64,000 nucleotides of DNA from Streptomyces sp. NBC_01476. GTDB lineage: Bacteria; Actinomycetota; Actinomycetes; Streptomycetales; Streptomycetaceae. The notes beneath the pieces are model-generated. The model was given only the letters and a program-made list of their open reading frames with translations, searched no databases and was not told the DNA's origin. The stretch lies in NCBI RefSeq assembly GCF_036227265.1, contig NZ_CP109446.1, positions 1,687,501 through 1,751,500 of the forward strand. The letters run 5' to 3'. A program made the position numbers and the translations under genes. This document shows positions 33,587 through 42,558 of this stretch, piece by piece. Every line of letters begins with the position of its first letter. Within the stretch, counting starts at the first letter, position 1.

Positions 33587-35113
33587 ATGGCTCCGCTCCC
33601 CCCACCGCGCCGGCGACTGCTCGCGGCTGCCGCCGGCCTGGCGCTGACCGTCACCCTCGCCGTCCTGCCCGGCACCGCGTCGGCCCGGACACCCGGCGCG
33701 GCGCACGCCGCCCCGCAAGGACCGCTGCTGTCGTACGTGGTCAACACCGACTCCCGGCCCGGCACGCTGCGTTCGGTGGAGCGCGCGATCGGCCGGGCCG
33801 GCGGGCAGGTGGTGATCGCCTACGACCGCATCGGCGTGATCGTCGTCCACGCGTCCGATCCCGGTTTCGCCGGCACCATCCGGCGGGTGCGCGGGGTGCA
33901 GAGCGCGGGCGCCACCAGGACCGCCGCCATCGCCCCGACGGCCACCGGTGAAATCGGCGCCCCCGAACCGCTGACCGCGGTCCAGGCCGCGCGGGCGGGC
34001 GCGCACGCCGGACCCGGGCAGGAGCCGCTGGAGGCCGATCAGTGGGACCTGCGGGCCATCCGCGCCGACAAGGCCGCCGCGGTGAACCCCGGCAGCCGCA
34101 GGGTGACCGTCGGCATCATCGACACCGGCGTGGACGACACCCACCAGGACCTCGCCGCCAACTTCTCGGCCGGGCAGTCCGCGAACTGCGTCGGCGGTGT
34201 CGCCGACACCTCGCCGGGCGCCTGGCGGCCCTGGGACCCGGCGGAGGACTACCACGGCACGCATGTCGCCGGAGAGATCGCCGCCGCCCGCAACGGCGTC
34301 GGCGTGGCCGGTGTCGCGCCGAACGTGAAGATCGCCGCGATCAAGGTGAGCGAGCCCGGCACCGCGCTGTTCTACCCCGAAAGCGTCGTCTGCGCCTTCG
34401 TGTTCGCCGCCGACCACGGCATCGCGGTCACCAACAACAGCTACTACATCGACCCTTGGCTCTACAACTGCCCCAATGACCCCGACCAGCGGGCCATCGT
34501 GGACGCGGTCAAGCGCGCCGCCGACTACTCCGCCCGCAAGGGCGTGCTCAGCGTCGCCGCGGCCGGCAACAGCGACGACGACCTCGGCTCGCACGCCCTG
34601 ACCGACACCTCAAGCCCGGACGACAGCACCCCGGTCACCCGGACCGTCGACCCGCACGTCTGCTGGGACCTGCCGACCCAACTCCCCGGCGTCGTCACGG
34701 TCTCCGCGACCGGCGTGCAGAACCTCAAGTCGTACTACTCCAGTTACGGCCTCGGCGTGATCGACGTGGCCGCGCCCGGCGGCGACGCCTTCCAGATCCC
34801 GGACACCCCGTCCGGCAACGGCCGCATCCTGTCCACCCTGCCGGGCAACGCCTACGGCTACCTGCAGGGCACCTCGATGGCCACCCCGCATGTCGTCGCG
34901 GTGGCCGCGCTGATCAAGAGCAGGCACCCGGCCGCCAGCCCGCGGGTGCTCCAGGCGCTGCTCAAGGCCGAGGCGGACAACCCCGGCTGCCCCACCGGCC
35001 TGTACGACCCGGACGGCAACGGTGTGCAGGACGCCACCTGCACCGGGCCGAAGCGGCTCAACAGCTTCTACGGCGCCGGCATCGTGGACGCGCTGGACGC
35101 GGTGACCAGGTAA
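33587..35113 (+). CDS. Secreted S8 subtilisin-like serine protease
   Basis: A 508-residue exported protease. The signal peptide (RRRLLAAAAGLALTVTLAVLPGTASA) leads into a propeptide of ~100 residues and the catalytic domain. The triad is Asp179 (IIDTGVDDTHQD), His226 (HGTHVAGEIAA) and Ser430 (GTSMATPHV), with oxyanion Asn in SVAAAGNSDDD. Cys residues suggest disulphides outside the cell. It probably processes or degrades proteins during growth or sporulation. ATG 33587 lies close behind GGAG. Confidence 0.94.
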   Translation: MAPLPPPRRRLLAAAAGLALTVTLAVLPGTASARTPGAAHAAPQGPLLSYVVNTDSRPGTLRSVERAIGRAGGQVVIAYDRIGVIVVHASDPGFAGTIRRVRGVQSAGATRTAAIAPTATGEIGAPEPLTAVQAARAGAHAGPGQEPLEADQWDLRAIRADKAAAVNPGSRRVTVGIIDTGVDDTHQDLAANFSAGQSANCVGGVADTSPGAWRPWDPAEDYHGTHVAGEIAAARNGVGVAGVAPNVKIAAIKVSEPGTALFYPESVVCAFVFAADHGIAVTNNSYYIDPWLYNCPNDPDQRAIVDAVKRAADYSARKGVLSVAAAGNSDDDLGSHALTDTSSPDDSTPVTRTVDPHVCWDLPTQLPGVVTVSATGVQNLKSYYSSYGLGVIDVAAPGGDAFQIPDTPSGNGRILSTLPGNAYGYLQGTSMATPHVVAVAALIKSRHPAASPRVLQALLKAEADNPGCPTGLYDPDGNGVQDATCTGPKRLNSFYGAGIVDALDAVTR

Positions 35114-35145
35114 CCGCCACCGCTTCCGGCCCGCGGTCACCCGCG

Positions 35146-35190
35146 GCGCACCGCGCTCAGAGCCTGATCAGCGGCTCGGGCGCGGTGCGC
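35146..35190 (+). terminator. Terminator after the subtilase gene
   Basis: An 11-bp perfect outer stem GCGCACCGCGC/GCGCGGTGCGC with an inner GAGCC/GGCTC stem. It begins 33 bases after the stop codon. Confidence 0.75.
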
Positions 35191-35329
35191 CCGCCCCTGT
35201 TACCGACGGGTAAGGCGGCGTTCTGGTGCCAACTCGCGGCAGGCGCCCGGCGGATCCGGCGGACGCGGAACACGGTCGGGGCGGTGCCGCGGTCGATGCT
35301 GTCGGTGGCGGCGCTTATCCTCGGTGACC

Positions 35330-36355
35330 ATGCTGGACAATCTGACCGGGCCCTCGCACCCGACGCCGTGGCCCGCGGGCTACCCCGAGGGTTATGCCGT
35401 GGTCGACGTGGAGACCACCGGGCTCGGCCGGGACGACCGGATAGTGTCCGCGGCCGTCTACCGGCTGGACGCCCGCGGTGAGGTCCAGGACCACTGGTAC
35501 TCCCCGGTCAACCCGCAGCGCGACCCGGGCCCGGTGTGGATCCACGGGCTGACCGGCGCGATGCTCGCCGACGCGCCGCTCTTCCCGGAGATCGCCGGGG
35601 AGCTGGCCGAGCGGCTCGCCGGGCGGGTCCTGGTGGCGCACAACGCGGTCTTCGACTGGTCGATGCTGGCCCGGGAGTACGCCCGCGCCCGGTCCACCGC
35701 GCCGGTCGAGCACCGGCTGTGCACGATCGTGCTGGCCAAGGAGCTGCGGCTGCCGCTGGCCAACCACAAGCTGGAGTCGCTGGCCGCGCACTACGGCGTG
35801 GTGCAGCGGCGCGCCCACCACGCGCTGGACGACGCGCGCGTGCTGGCCGAGGCGTTCCGGCCGAGCCTGCACCTGGCCGCGGCGGCGGAGCTGCCGCTGC
35901 CCCTGCACGCCTGCCGCCCGCTCACCGAATGGACTGAGACCCCGGCGTCCCCGGCATCCGGCGCGTCCCCGGCCGCCCAGGTCCCCGAGCCCCGCCACGG
36001 CCGCATCCACGGTTCCGGCTACCGCACCTGGCGGCCGGCCCGCAAGCGCCCGCCCTGTCCGTACCCCAACCCGGGCCGGCTGGTCCCCGGCGGGCCGCTG
36101 GTCCAGGGCATGCGGGTGGCCTTCTCCGGTGACACCGGAATAGACCGCGAGCTGCTGGAGGACCGCGCGACCGACGCCGGGCTGCACGTCGCCTCCTCGG
36201 TGAGCCGGCTCACCAGCCTGCTGGTCACCAACGACCCGGACTCCTTCACCACCAAGGCCGCCAAGGCACGGGAGTTCGGCACCCCGGTCATCGACGAGCG
36301 GCAGTTCGCCGAGCTCCTCAAGGCGGTCCTGCCCGCCTCCGGGGTCCACGGCTGA
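35330..36355 (+). CDS. DEDDh 3'-5' exonuclease with C-terminal BRCT domain (DnaQ-like)
   Basis: A 341-residue protein. The exonuclease domain (~20-185) shows all DEDDh residues: Asp and Glu in VVDVETTGL, Asp in LVAHNAVFDWS, and His and Asp in HHALDDARVL. A Pro/Ala linker follows, then a C-terminal BRCT domain (MRVAFSGDTGIDRELLEDRATDAGLHVASSVSRLTSLLVTND). It is a proofreading- or repair-type nuclease related to DNA polymerase III epsilon; the BRCT suggests recruitment to DNA damage or ligase-like partners. ATG 35330 has TATCCT at 35316 and little ribosome site; GTG 35324 is an alternative. Confidence 0.9.
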   Translation: MLDNLTGPSHPTPWPAGYPEGYAVVDVETTGLGRDDRIVSAAVYRLDARGEVQDHWYSPVNPQRDPGPVWIHGLTGAMLADAPLFPEIAGELAERLAGRVLVAHNAVFDWSMLAREYARARSTAPVEHRLCTIVLAKELRLPLANHKLESLAAHYGVVQRRAHHALDDARVLAEAFRPSLHLAAAAELPLPLHACRPLTEWTETPASPASGASPAAQVPEPRHGRIHGSGYRTWRPARKRPPCPYPNPGRLVPGGPLVQGMRVAFSGDTGIDRELLEDRATDAGLHVASSVSRLTSLLVTNDPDSFTTKAAKAREFGTPVIDERQFAELLKAVLPASGVHG

Positions 36356-36425
36356 CACCCGGCGCCGGTGCCCGGCCGGGCAGGCCGGAGGCGGGCGGTG
36401 GACGGGCGGGCGGTACGGTCGGGGG

Positions 36426-37256
36426 GTGTACCGCTTCTTGTTGTCCCGGCAGTGGGTGTTCCTCACCCTGCTCGGGCTGGTGATGATCCCCGCGATGGCC
36501 GAGCTGGGTTTCTGGCAGCTGCACCGGCACGACCACCGGGTGGCCAACAACAAGATCATCGCGGCGAGCCTGCGGACCGCCCCCGCCCCGGTGGAGTCGG
36601 TGACCGGGCCGGGGGCCACCGTGCCGCGACAGGACCTCTACCGCACCGTGACCGCCACCGGGCGTTTCGACACCGCGCACGAGGTCGTCGCCCGGCAGCG
36701 TACCGACGCCGACGGGAACCGGATCGGGTACCACGTGATCACCCCGCTGACGCTGGCGAACGGCCGGACGGTGCTGGTCAACCGGGGCTGGATCGCGCCC
36801 GGCGACGATCTCACCGCCTTCCCGGAGATCCCCGGGCCGCCGGCCGGCGAGGTCACCGTGACCGGCCGGCTGCGGCCGGACGAGACCAGCAAGGCCACCG
36901 GTATCCGCAACAAGCACGGCCTGCCGGCCCGTCAGATTCAGCTGATCAGCGGCGCCGAGGCGGCCAAGCAGCAAGTGCCGGGCGAACTGCTCGGCGGCTA
37001 CCTGGAGTTGGTCGGGACCACACCGGGCGCCAAGGGCCCGCAGCCCGAACTGATCCCGGAACCGGACCACAGCGGCATCGGCCCGCACCTGGCCTACGCG
37101 GTCCAGTGGTGGCTCTTCGCCGCCATGGTCCCGGTGGGCTGGGTGGTGCTGGTGCGCCGCCGGCGCGCGGAGATCCTGGCGGAACGCGCCGGGCAGCGCG
37201 GTGACGGCGGCGACCCGCCGCACCGCCCGCACAACGGCGCGGCTCTGGCGGTCTGA
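36426..37256 (+). CDS. SURF1-family cytochrome oxidase assembly protein
   Basis: A 276-residue membrane protein. The first helix near the N-terminus (WVFLTLLGLVMIPAMAELGFWQL) and last helix (YAVQWWLFAAMVPVGWVVLV) bracket an extracellular domain with YRTVTATGRFD, GYHVITPLTLANGRTVLVNRGWI and GEVTVTGRLRPDE. SURF1 helps insert haem or copper into cytochrome c oxidase. It is encoded singly, away from oxidase genes. GTG 36426 is preceded by TACGGT and exactly six bases, so it may be leaderless. Confidence 0.9.
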   Translation: MYRFLLSRQWVFLTLLGLVMIPAMAELGFWQLHRHDHRVANNKIIAASLRTAPAPVESVTGPGATVPRQDLYRTVTATGRFDTAHEVVARQRTDADGNRIGYHVITPLTLANGRTVLVNRGWIAPGDDLTAFPEIPGPPAGEVTVTGRLRPDETSKATGIRNKHGLPARQIQLISGAEAAKQQVPGELLGGYLELVGTTPGAKGPQPELIPEPDHSGIGPHLAYAVQWWLFAAMVPVGWVVLVRRRRAEILAERAGQRGDGGDPPHRPHNGAALAV

Positions 37257-37375
37257 CCGGCCGGCGGGCACGCTGGAGCGCTGGGCCGCCCACGGCGGGC
37301 GCCTCGCGGACCTCAGGACACCGGAACACCGGAACACCCGGACACCAGAAACAGAAGAAGGCGGCGAGGCGGAAC

Positions 37376-39169
37376 GTGCCAGGACCCATCGAGGACTACG
37401 CGCTCATCGGCGACCTGCAGACGGCCGCGCTGGTGGGCCTTGACGGCTCCATCGACTGGCTCTGCCTGCCCCGCTTCGACTCGGCCGCCTGCTTCGCGGC
37501 CCTGCTCGGCGACTCGGACAACGGCCGCTGGCGGCTCGCCCCGCGTGACGCCGACCGCTGCGACAGCCGTACCTACCGGGGCGACACCCTGGTCCTCGAC
37601 ACCTTCTGGGAGACCCCGACCGGCACCGTCAAGGTCACCGACTTCATGCCGCAGCGCGACCGCGCGCCCGACGTGATCCGGATCGTGGAGGGGCTGACCG
37701 GCGAGGTCGCCATGCGCGGCGAGCTGGCGCTGCGCTTCGACTACGGCAACGTGGTGCCCTGGATGCGCCGGGTCGACGGTCACCGGGTGGCCGTCGCCGG
37801 GCCGGACTCGGTGTGGCTGCGCAGCGACCCGGGGGTGCCGATGTACGGCCGGGGCATGCGCACCTACGCGGACTTCACCGTCACGGCCGGGGAGCGCCTG
37901 GCCTTCATACTCACCTGGCACCCCTCGCACGAGAAGCGGCCCCGGCGGGTGGACCCGTACGCCGCGCTCGACCAGAGCCTGGCGGACTGGGACGCCTGGT
38001 CCGCCCAGTGCGCCTACGAGGGGCCCTGGCGCCCCGCGGTGGTGCGCTCGATGATCACCCTCAAGGCGCTCACCTACGCGCCCAGCGGCGGCATCGCGGC
38101 CGCCGCGACCACCTCGCTGCCCGAGGAAATCGGCGGGGTCCGCAACTGGGACTACCGCTACTGCTGGCTGCGCGACGCGGCCCTCACCCTCAACGCGCTG
38201 ATCTCCGGCGGCTTCCTGGAGGAGGCCAACGCCTGGCGCGACTGGCTGCTGCGGGCGGTGGCCGGCGACCCCGCGGACCTGCAGATCATGTACGGCATCG
38301 CCGGCGAGCGGCGGCTGCCCGAGTACGAGGTGCCCTGGCTCAAGGGGTACGAGGGCTCCGCGCCGGTCCGGATCGGCAACGCGGCGGCCGGCCAGCTCCA
38401 GCTGGACGTCTACGGCGAGGTGCTGGACTCGCTCTTCCTGGCCAGGGAGCGCGGCCTGGAGCACGAGTCGCACGCCTGGAGCCTGCAGCGGACCCTGATG
38501 GACTTCCTGGAGTCCAAGTGGCGCGAGCCGGACGAGGGGCTGTGGGAGGTGCGCGGCGGGCGGCGGCACTTCGTGCACTCCAAGGTGATGGCATGGGTCG
38601 CCGCGGACCGGGCGGTGCGCACCCTGGAGGCCAACCCCAGACTCAAGGGCGACGTGGACCGGTGGCGGTCCATGCGCGCCCAGGTGCACGCCGAGGTCTG
38701 CGAGAAGGGGTACGACCCGGTCCGCAACACCTTCACCCAGGCGTACGGCTCCACCCAGCTGGACGCGGCGACGCTGCTGATCCCGCAGGTGGGCTTCCTG
38801 CCGCCGACCGACCGCCGGGTGCTGGGCACCGTCGAGGCGGTCCGCCGCGAGCTGGACCACAACGGCTTCGTCCGCCGCTACACACCCGAGGCGGACAACG
38901 TGGACGGCCTGCCGGGCGGTGAAGGCGCCTTCCTGGCCTGCTCGTTCTGGCTCGCGGACGCCCTGCACGCCACCGGCCGCCGGGACGAGGCGGTGGAGCT
39001 CTTCGAACGGCTGCTGGCGGTCCGCAACGACGTGGGGCTGCTCGCCGAGGAGTGGGACCCGGTCGCGGGCCGCCAACTGGGGAACTTCCCCCAGGCGTTC
39101 AGCCACATCGGTCTGGTCAACACGGCGCTGGCCCTCTCCGACTCCCCCATCCGCCTCCCGGCGGAGTGA
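37376..39169 (+). CDS. Glycoside hydrolase family 15 protein
   Basis: A 597-residue cytoplasmic enzyme of the GH15 glucoamylase/trehalase-like family. The N-terminal beta-sandwich starts PIEDYALIGDLQTAALVGLDGSIDWLCLPRFDS; the (α/α)6 barrel has GGVRNWDYRYCWLRDAALTL with a catalytic-acid-region Glu and EEWDPVAGRQLGNFPQAFSHIGL near the end. Actinobacterial members include trehalases and oligosaccharide hydrolases. There is no signal peptide. The start GTG 37376 follows GGCGAGGCGGAAC. The gap before it holds three GGAACACC-like direct repeats (~37315-37350). Confidence 0.92.
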   Translation: MPGPIEDYALIGDLQTAALVGLDGSIDWLCLPRFDSAACFAALLGDSDNGRWRLAPRDADRCDSRTYRGDTLVLDTFWETPTGTVKVTDFMPQRDRAPDVIRIVEGLTGEVAMRGELALRFDYGNVVPWMRRVDGHRVAVAGPDSVWLRSDPGVPMYGRGMRTYADFTVTAGERLAFILTWHPSHEKRPRRVDPYAALDQSLADWDAWSAQCAYEGPWRPAVVRSMITLKALTYAPSGGIAAAATTSLPEEIGGVRNWDYRYCWLRDAALTLNALISGGFLEEANAWRDWLLRAVAGDPADLQIMYGIAGERRLPEYEVPWLKGYEGSAPVRIGNAAAGQLQLDVYGEVLDSLFLARERGLEHESHAWSLQRTLMDFLESKWREPDEGLWEVRGGRRHFVHSKVMAWVAADRAVRTLEANPRLKGDVDRWRSMRAQVHAEVCEKGYDPVRNTFTQAYGSTQLDAATLLIPQVGFLPPTDRRVLGTVEAVRRELDHNGFVRRYTPEADNVDGLPGGEGAFLACSFWLADALHATGRRDEAVELFERLLAVRNDVGLLAEEWDPVAGRQLGNFPQAFSHIGLVNTALALSDSPIRLPAE

Positions 39170-39211
39170 CCCGGGCAGGAGGCCGGGGACCAGGAGAGGG
39201 CGGAAGAGCTT

Positions 39212-39811
39212 TCAGCTGACCCGGCGGGCGCGGTGGCGGACGGCTCGCAGCCTTGCTTCGGTGGGGAGTTCGTCGAGGCGGGCCGAGGAGCGGGCGTGGG
39301 CGAGTACCGCCGCGTCCAGGCCGGCCACGACGTCGACGGGGGTGGCGTGGGGGGCCAGGCCCAGCACCAGCCGGGCCTGGGGTGCGCCGTGCCGGGCGAC
39401 GAGGGCCGCGCCGGCCCATTCCACGCCCTCGTAGGCCTCGGACTCCACGGTGAGCACGCTTTCCAGGGCCCGGCCGCGGACCAGTGCGCCCTGGCCGTCG
39501 CCGCTGTCGATCCGCAGCTGGCGCAGCCGCCGGGTGCGGGCCTGGGCCAGCAGCCACCACAGGCCGATCACGAAGATCACCGCGAGCGCCGCGATGACCA
39601 CCGGCCACCACCAGTCGTCCGAGCGGTAGCGGGTCCGGTCATGGTCGCTGAGCAGCACGTCCTTGGGCCCGTCGAACGGCCACGAGGAGGGCAGCGTGAA
39701 GTCCCAGTGCCGCTGCAGGTCGAGGCTGCCGATCAGCACCGCGACGCCCAGCGCGAGCAGCACCAGGCCGATGAGAGCGAGCAGGATCCGGTTGACCGCG
39801 GTGCGCCGCAT
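39212..39811 (-). CDS. amaP: AmaP-type Asp23 membrane anchor protein
   Basis: A 199-residue protein with two helices (ILLALIGLVLLALGVAVLIG, VVIAALAVIFVIGLWWLLAQ) and a cytoplasmic C-terminal domain. It resembles the alkaline shock response membrane anchor AmaP, which tethers Asp23 in staphylococci. It is last in a five-gene minus-strand operon of Asp23 proteins and small membrane proteins. ATG 39811 follows GAGGAG; GTG 39826 would overlap the upstream stop. Confidence 0.85.
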   Translation of the reverse strand: MRRTAVNRILLALIGLVLLALGVAVLIGSLDLQRHWDFTLPSSWPFDGPKDVLLSDHDRTRYRSDDWWWPVVIAALAVIFVIGLWWLLAQARTRRLRQLRIDSGDGQGALVRGRALESVLTVESEAYEGVEWAGAALVARHGAPQARLVLGLAPHATPVDVVAGLDAAVLAHARSSARLDELPTEARLRAVRHRARRVS

Positions 39812-39822
39812 CGGGCTTCTCC

Positions 39823-40509
39823 TCACGCGTTCTTGTCGGCGCGCTGGACGGACACGCGCAGGCGGGGTGGCTTGGCGAGGCCGAGCTGACGGACCGCCTG
39901 GTCCAGCGCATCGGTCAGGTCCCGCCGTACGTCGGTCAGTTCGCGGAAGTGCGAGGTGGCGCGGACCCTGATGTGGCGGCGGCCGACCGCGACCCGCGCC
40001 CAGCGGATGCCGGAGACCTCCATCGCCCGGTCGCGCAGGACCAGTTCGGCGGCGTGCCGGTCGAGCCCGGCGCGGACACCCGACGGTCCGCGGCGCGCCA
40101 TCGGCAGCACCCCGCGCTCACCGGGGGTGACGGCCAGCACCAGCAGCCACAGCCCGAGCACCGCGCACACCGAGGCGCCGAGGATGACCCAGGTGTCGTC
40201 CAGATGCCGGGTGGCCAGCTGGCGGGCGAGGCTCTTGCGCCAGCTCATCGCCTTCCGGTCGGCGCGCACCGACGACACGTCGTAGAGGAAGAGCCCGGAC
40301 AGGCCGACCACCACCGCGGCGGTGATCGCCGAGGGCACCCGGCGCGCTGACCAGAACCGCCTGACACCGACCGCGTTCGCCTCGTCCTGGGCGGGTGCGC
40401 GGCGGAGGCCGCCGGCGGTCACCTGCTCGCGGATGTCCACCGCGGTGTCCCGGGTGGCGGAGTCGCCGCGCTCCGGCTCGGGGCCGGCCGGCGGGCCGGG
40501 GTGGCTCAC
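39823..40509 (-). CDS. DUF6286 membrane protein
   Basis: A 228-residue protein. An N-terminal ~55-residue polar region is followed by two helices (VPSAITAAVVVGLSGLFLYDV, TWVILGASVCAVLGLWLLVLAV) and a C-terminal domain (RHAAELVLRDRAMEVSGIRWARVAVGRRHIRVRA) that reads like an Asp23-type strand-helix repeat. It is known only as DUF6286, part of streptomycete Asp23 clusters. GTG 40509 overlaps the upstream gene stop (GTGA). Confidence 0.82.
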   Translation of the reverse strand: MSHPGPPAGPEPERGDSATRDTAVDIREQVTAGGLRRAPAQDEANAVGVRRFWSARRVPSAITAAVVVGLSGLFLYDVSSVRADRKAMSWRKSLARQLATRHLDDTWVILGASVCAVLGLWLLVLAVTPGERGVLPMARRGPSGVRAGLDRHAAELVLRDRAMEVSGIRWARVAVGRRHIRVRATSHFRELTDVRRDLTDALDQAVRQLGLAKPPRLRVSVQRADKNA

Positions 40510-40877
40510 CGCACCCTCCCCTCGTCCTTGCGGCGGGCGGTCGCCGAGTGCAGCCGCTCGATCTCGACGGCCACCTCGGGGACCTGCATGCCCGTCAGTT
40601 CCTCGACCCGGACCGCGACATGGCGGCGTACCGACGCGCTCACCGCACCGAGGTCCGCGGGGTAGCCGAGCTCCAGGGCGAGCCGCAGCCGGGCGGTGTT
40701 CTTGCGCACCGACACCGTGGCATGGGCGGCGGCCTCCCGCGGCACCAGGTCGGCGCCCGGCGCGCCGGAGAGCACCTCACCGGCCGCCTGGGAGGCGATC
40801 TTGGCGATCACCCGGTCGGCGATCCGCAGCGAACCCCGCTCGGCGGGCGGCAGTTGCCCCGGGACGGCTGCCGCCAT
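40506..40877 (-). CDS. Asp23/Gls24-family protein (short)
   Basis: A 123-residue cytoplasmic protein of the Asp23 alkaline-shock/Gls24 family: LRIADRVIAKIASQAAGEV, VSVRKNTARLRLALELGYPADLGAVSASVRRHVAVRVEELTGMQVPEVAVEIERL. It is predicted to act at the envelope with AmaP and DUF6286. Start and stop overlap both neighbours (TGATG before, GTGA after), showing tight stoichiometry. Confidence 0.85.
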   Translation of the reverse strand: MAAAVPGQLPPAERGSLRIADRVIAKIASQAAGEVLSGAPGADLVPREAAAHATVSVRKNTARLRLALELGYPADLGAVSASVRRHVAVRVEELTGMQVPEVAVEIERLHSATARRKDEGRVR

Positions 40878-41089
40878 CAGCGCCGCCGGTCGCGGTCGCG
40901 GTCACGGTCGCGGTCACGGTCGCGCGGCCGGAAGAACTCCCCCGGTTCGATGTCGCCGTCGATGAACTTGCCCACCACGAAACCGATCGCACCGAGCGCC
41001 GCCACCAGCAGAAAAGCCCCGAAACCGCCGAAATACCCGGCGAAGCCGAGCGCCATTCCGACGGCCAGTCCGATCACCGCCATGCTCAT
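40877..41089 (-). CDS. Small membrane protein of the Asp23 operon (70 aa)
   Basis: Two closely packed hydrophobic segments (MAVIGLAVGMALGFAGYFGG, FGAFLLVAALGAIGFVVG), then FIDGDIEPGEFFRP and a tail of alternating Arg-Asp (RDRDRDRDRDRDRRR). Similar small proteins occur in other actinobacterial Asp23 clusters. The zwitterionic tail is encoded by a 12-bp repeat and probably varies in length. Its stop overlaps the next start (TGATG). Confidence 0.8.
   Translation of the reverse strand: MSMAVIGLAVGMALGFAGYFGGFGAFLLVAALGAIGFVVGKFIDGDIEPGEFFRPRDRDRDRDRDRDRRR
40887..40924. repeat. Hexamer/dodecamer tandem repeat coding Arg-Asp
   Basis: About three copies of CGGTCGCGGTCA (six-base sub-period GGTCGC/GGTCAC) encode the Arg-Asp tail of the 70-residue membrane protein. 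A multiple of three keeps the frame, so slippage would only change tail length. Confidence 0.75.
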
Positions 41090-41140
41090 TCCGCGCTCTC
41101 CGTCCCCTTGAGGTTCCGCGCCCGGCAGTCGGGTGTCCGG

Positions 41141-41644
41141 CTACTGGACCCGCGACTCACGGTCGTCCTCGTCCTCTTCGTCGGGGAGTTTCACATCGCC
41201 GACGGCGACATTGACCTCGACCACTTCGAGACCGGTCATCCGCTCCACCGCGGCGATCACGTTCTCCCGCACCGCGCGCGCGACTTCGACGATCGAGACG
41301 CCGTACTCGACGACGATGTCCAGGTCGAGCGCCGTCTGCACCTCGCCGACCTCGGCCTTGACGCCGCGGCTCACCGAGGTCCTGCCGCCGGGCACCCGGT
41401 CGCGCACCGCACCGAAGGTACGGGACAGACCGGTGCCCATCGCGTGCACCCCGACGACATCGCGCGCGGCGAGGCCGGCGATCTTCTCCACCACGCCGTC
41501 GGCGATGGTGGTGCGGCCGCGCGTGGCCGGATCACCGAGGGCCTTGCGACCGGACACGCCGGTGCTGCCCTTGTCCAAGGTCCTGCCCTCGGTGGAGTAT
41601 GACGGGCCATCCGGTTCCGGCCTGCCCTGCTGCGCGTCCGTCAT
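41141..41644 (-). CDS. Asp23/Gls24-family envelope stress protein (long)
   Basis: A 167-residue Asp23-family protein, first gene of the operon. Core: TTIADGVVEKIAGLAARDVVGVHAMGTG, VKAEVGEVQTALDLDIVVEYGVSIVEVARAVRENVIAAVERMTGLEVVEVNVAVGDVKLP, with an acidic tail (DEEDEDDRES). Asp23 proteins form membrane-proximal filaments under envelope or alkaline stress in Firmicutes; the role in streptomycetes is open. ATG 41644 follows AAGGGACGA. The upstream gap (133 nt, divergent from the P10-family gene) holds CCCAC-N5-GTGGG at 41678-41692. Confidence 0.88.
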   Translation of the reverse strand: MTDAQQGRPEPDGPSYSTEGRTLDKGSTGVSGRKALGDPATRGRTTIADGVVEKIAGLAARDVVGVHAMGTGLSRTFGAVRDRVPGGRTSVSRGVKAEVGEVQTALDLDIVVEYGVSIVEVARAVRENVIAAVERMTGLEVVEVNVAVGDVKLPDEEDEDDRESRVQ

Positions 41645-41777
41645 CGCGAGTCGTCCCTTCGTCTGGGTCGTGCGTGTCCCACACTAGGTGGGCGTTCCCC
41701 GAAGCGCTCAGGGGATGCGGCCGAAGGGTACCGCCGACCCCCCGGATGAGTGGTCGGCACTGGGAAGGCGATGCCGG

Positions 41778-42530
41778 ATGACCATGGACCGACTGACCCG
41801 CACCGTACGGGAGCAGGTTGCCCTGGGCCGGCTTCTTCCGCTCGGCGGGCCCGACGACCCGGTGTGGATCACCGAGAACGCCGCCGTGCTGGCGCTGCGC
41901 GGTGCCGCCGACGGGATGCGCGGGGTACGGCTGCGGGATGTCGATGTGGTGCTGGTCGACGCCGGCGGCGCGCCCAGCGTACCGCCCGCCGCTCCGGTGG
42001 GCGCGCTGCCGCATCTGCCGGTGCGCATCGAGGCGGAGTTCGACGCGGCGGCCGACGAACCGCTGCCGGTGACCGCCGAGCGGCTGCGCGATGTGCTGTG
42101 GGAGGCGGCCGGGCCCCGGCTCGGCCTGGTGGTGGCCGCGGTGGACCTCCAGGTGTCCGGGCTGCTGGACGACGGGCCGCCGGCGCCGGGCGGCCCGCTG
42201 GAGGGCAGGGTGCTCGACCCGGAGCCGGAGCCCGGCCCGGCGCTGGTCGAACCCGGCAGCGCGGAGGCCGTCGCCGCTGCCGCCCGCGCGGTGCCCGGGG
42301 TGCGGCGCCTGACCCGCCGGCTGGCCGGCCTCGGCCCGGGCATCCGGGTGCGTGACGACACCGCCGAGGGCCGGTCCCCGTCCCGCCACGTCCAGGCCCA
42401 GATCGCCACCGGCCCCGGGCACCTGCCGCTGGCCGTCGCCCGCGCGGTGGCCGTCGCGATCGCCGACGCGGCGGCGCCCGGTGCGCCGGGCCCGGTGACG
42501 TCGGCGGTGGTGGTCACGGACGTGGGCTGA
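41778..42530 (+). CDS. 'Nucleopolyhedrovirus P10 family' conserved protein
   Basis: A 250-residue actinobacterial protein that databases name after the baculovirus P10 family; that name is probably not meaningful. It contains Asp23-like repeats at its end (VAAAARAVPGVRRLTRRLAGLGPG, SRHVQAQIATGPGHLPLAVARAVAVAIADAA), suggesting a divergent Asp23-related fold. Position next to and divergent from the Asp23 operon supports a shared role. ATG 41778 follows GGGAAGG. No signal peptide. Confidence 0.72.
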   Translation: MTMDRLTRTVREQVALGRLLPLGGPDDPVWITENAAVLALRGAADGMRGVRLRDVDVVLVDAGGAPSVPPAAPVGALPHLPVRIEAEFDAAADEPLPVTAERLRDVLWEAAGPRLGLVVAAVDLQVSGLLDDGPPAPGGPLEGRVLDPEPEPGPALVEPGSAEAVAAAARAVPGVRRLTRRLAGLGPGIRVRDDTAEGRSPSRHVQAQIATGPGHLPLAVARAVAVAIADAAAPGAPGPVTSAVVVTDVG

Positions 42531-42558
42531 TCCGCCGCGGCGGGCGCGGGGCAGCGCC

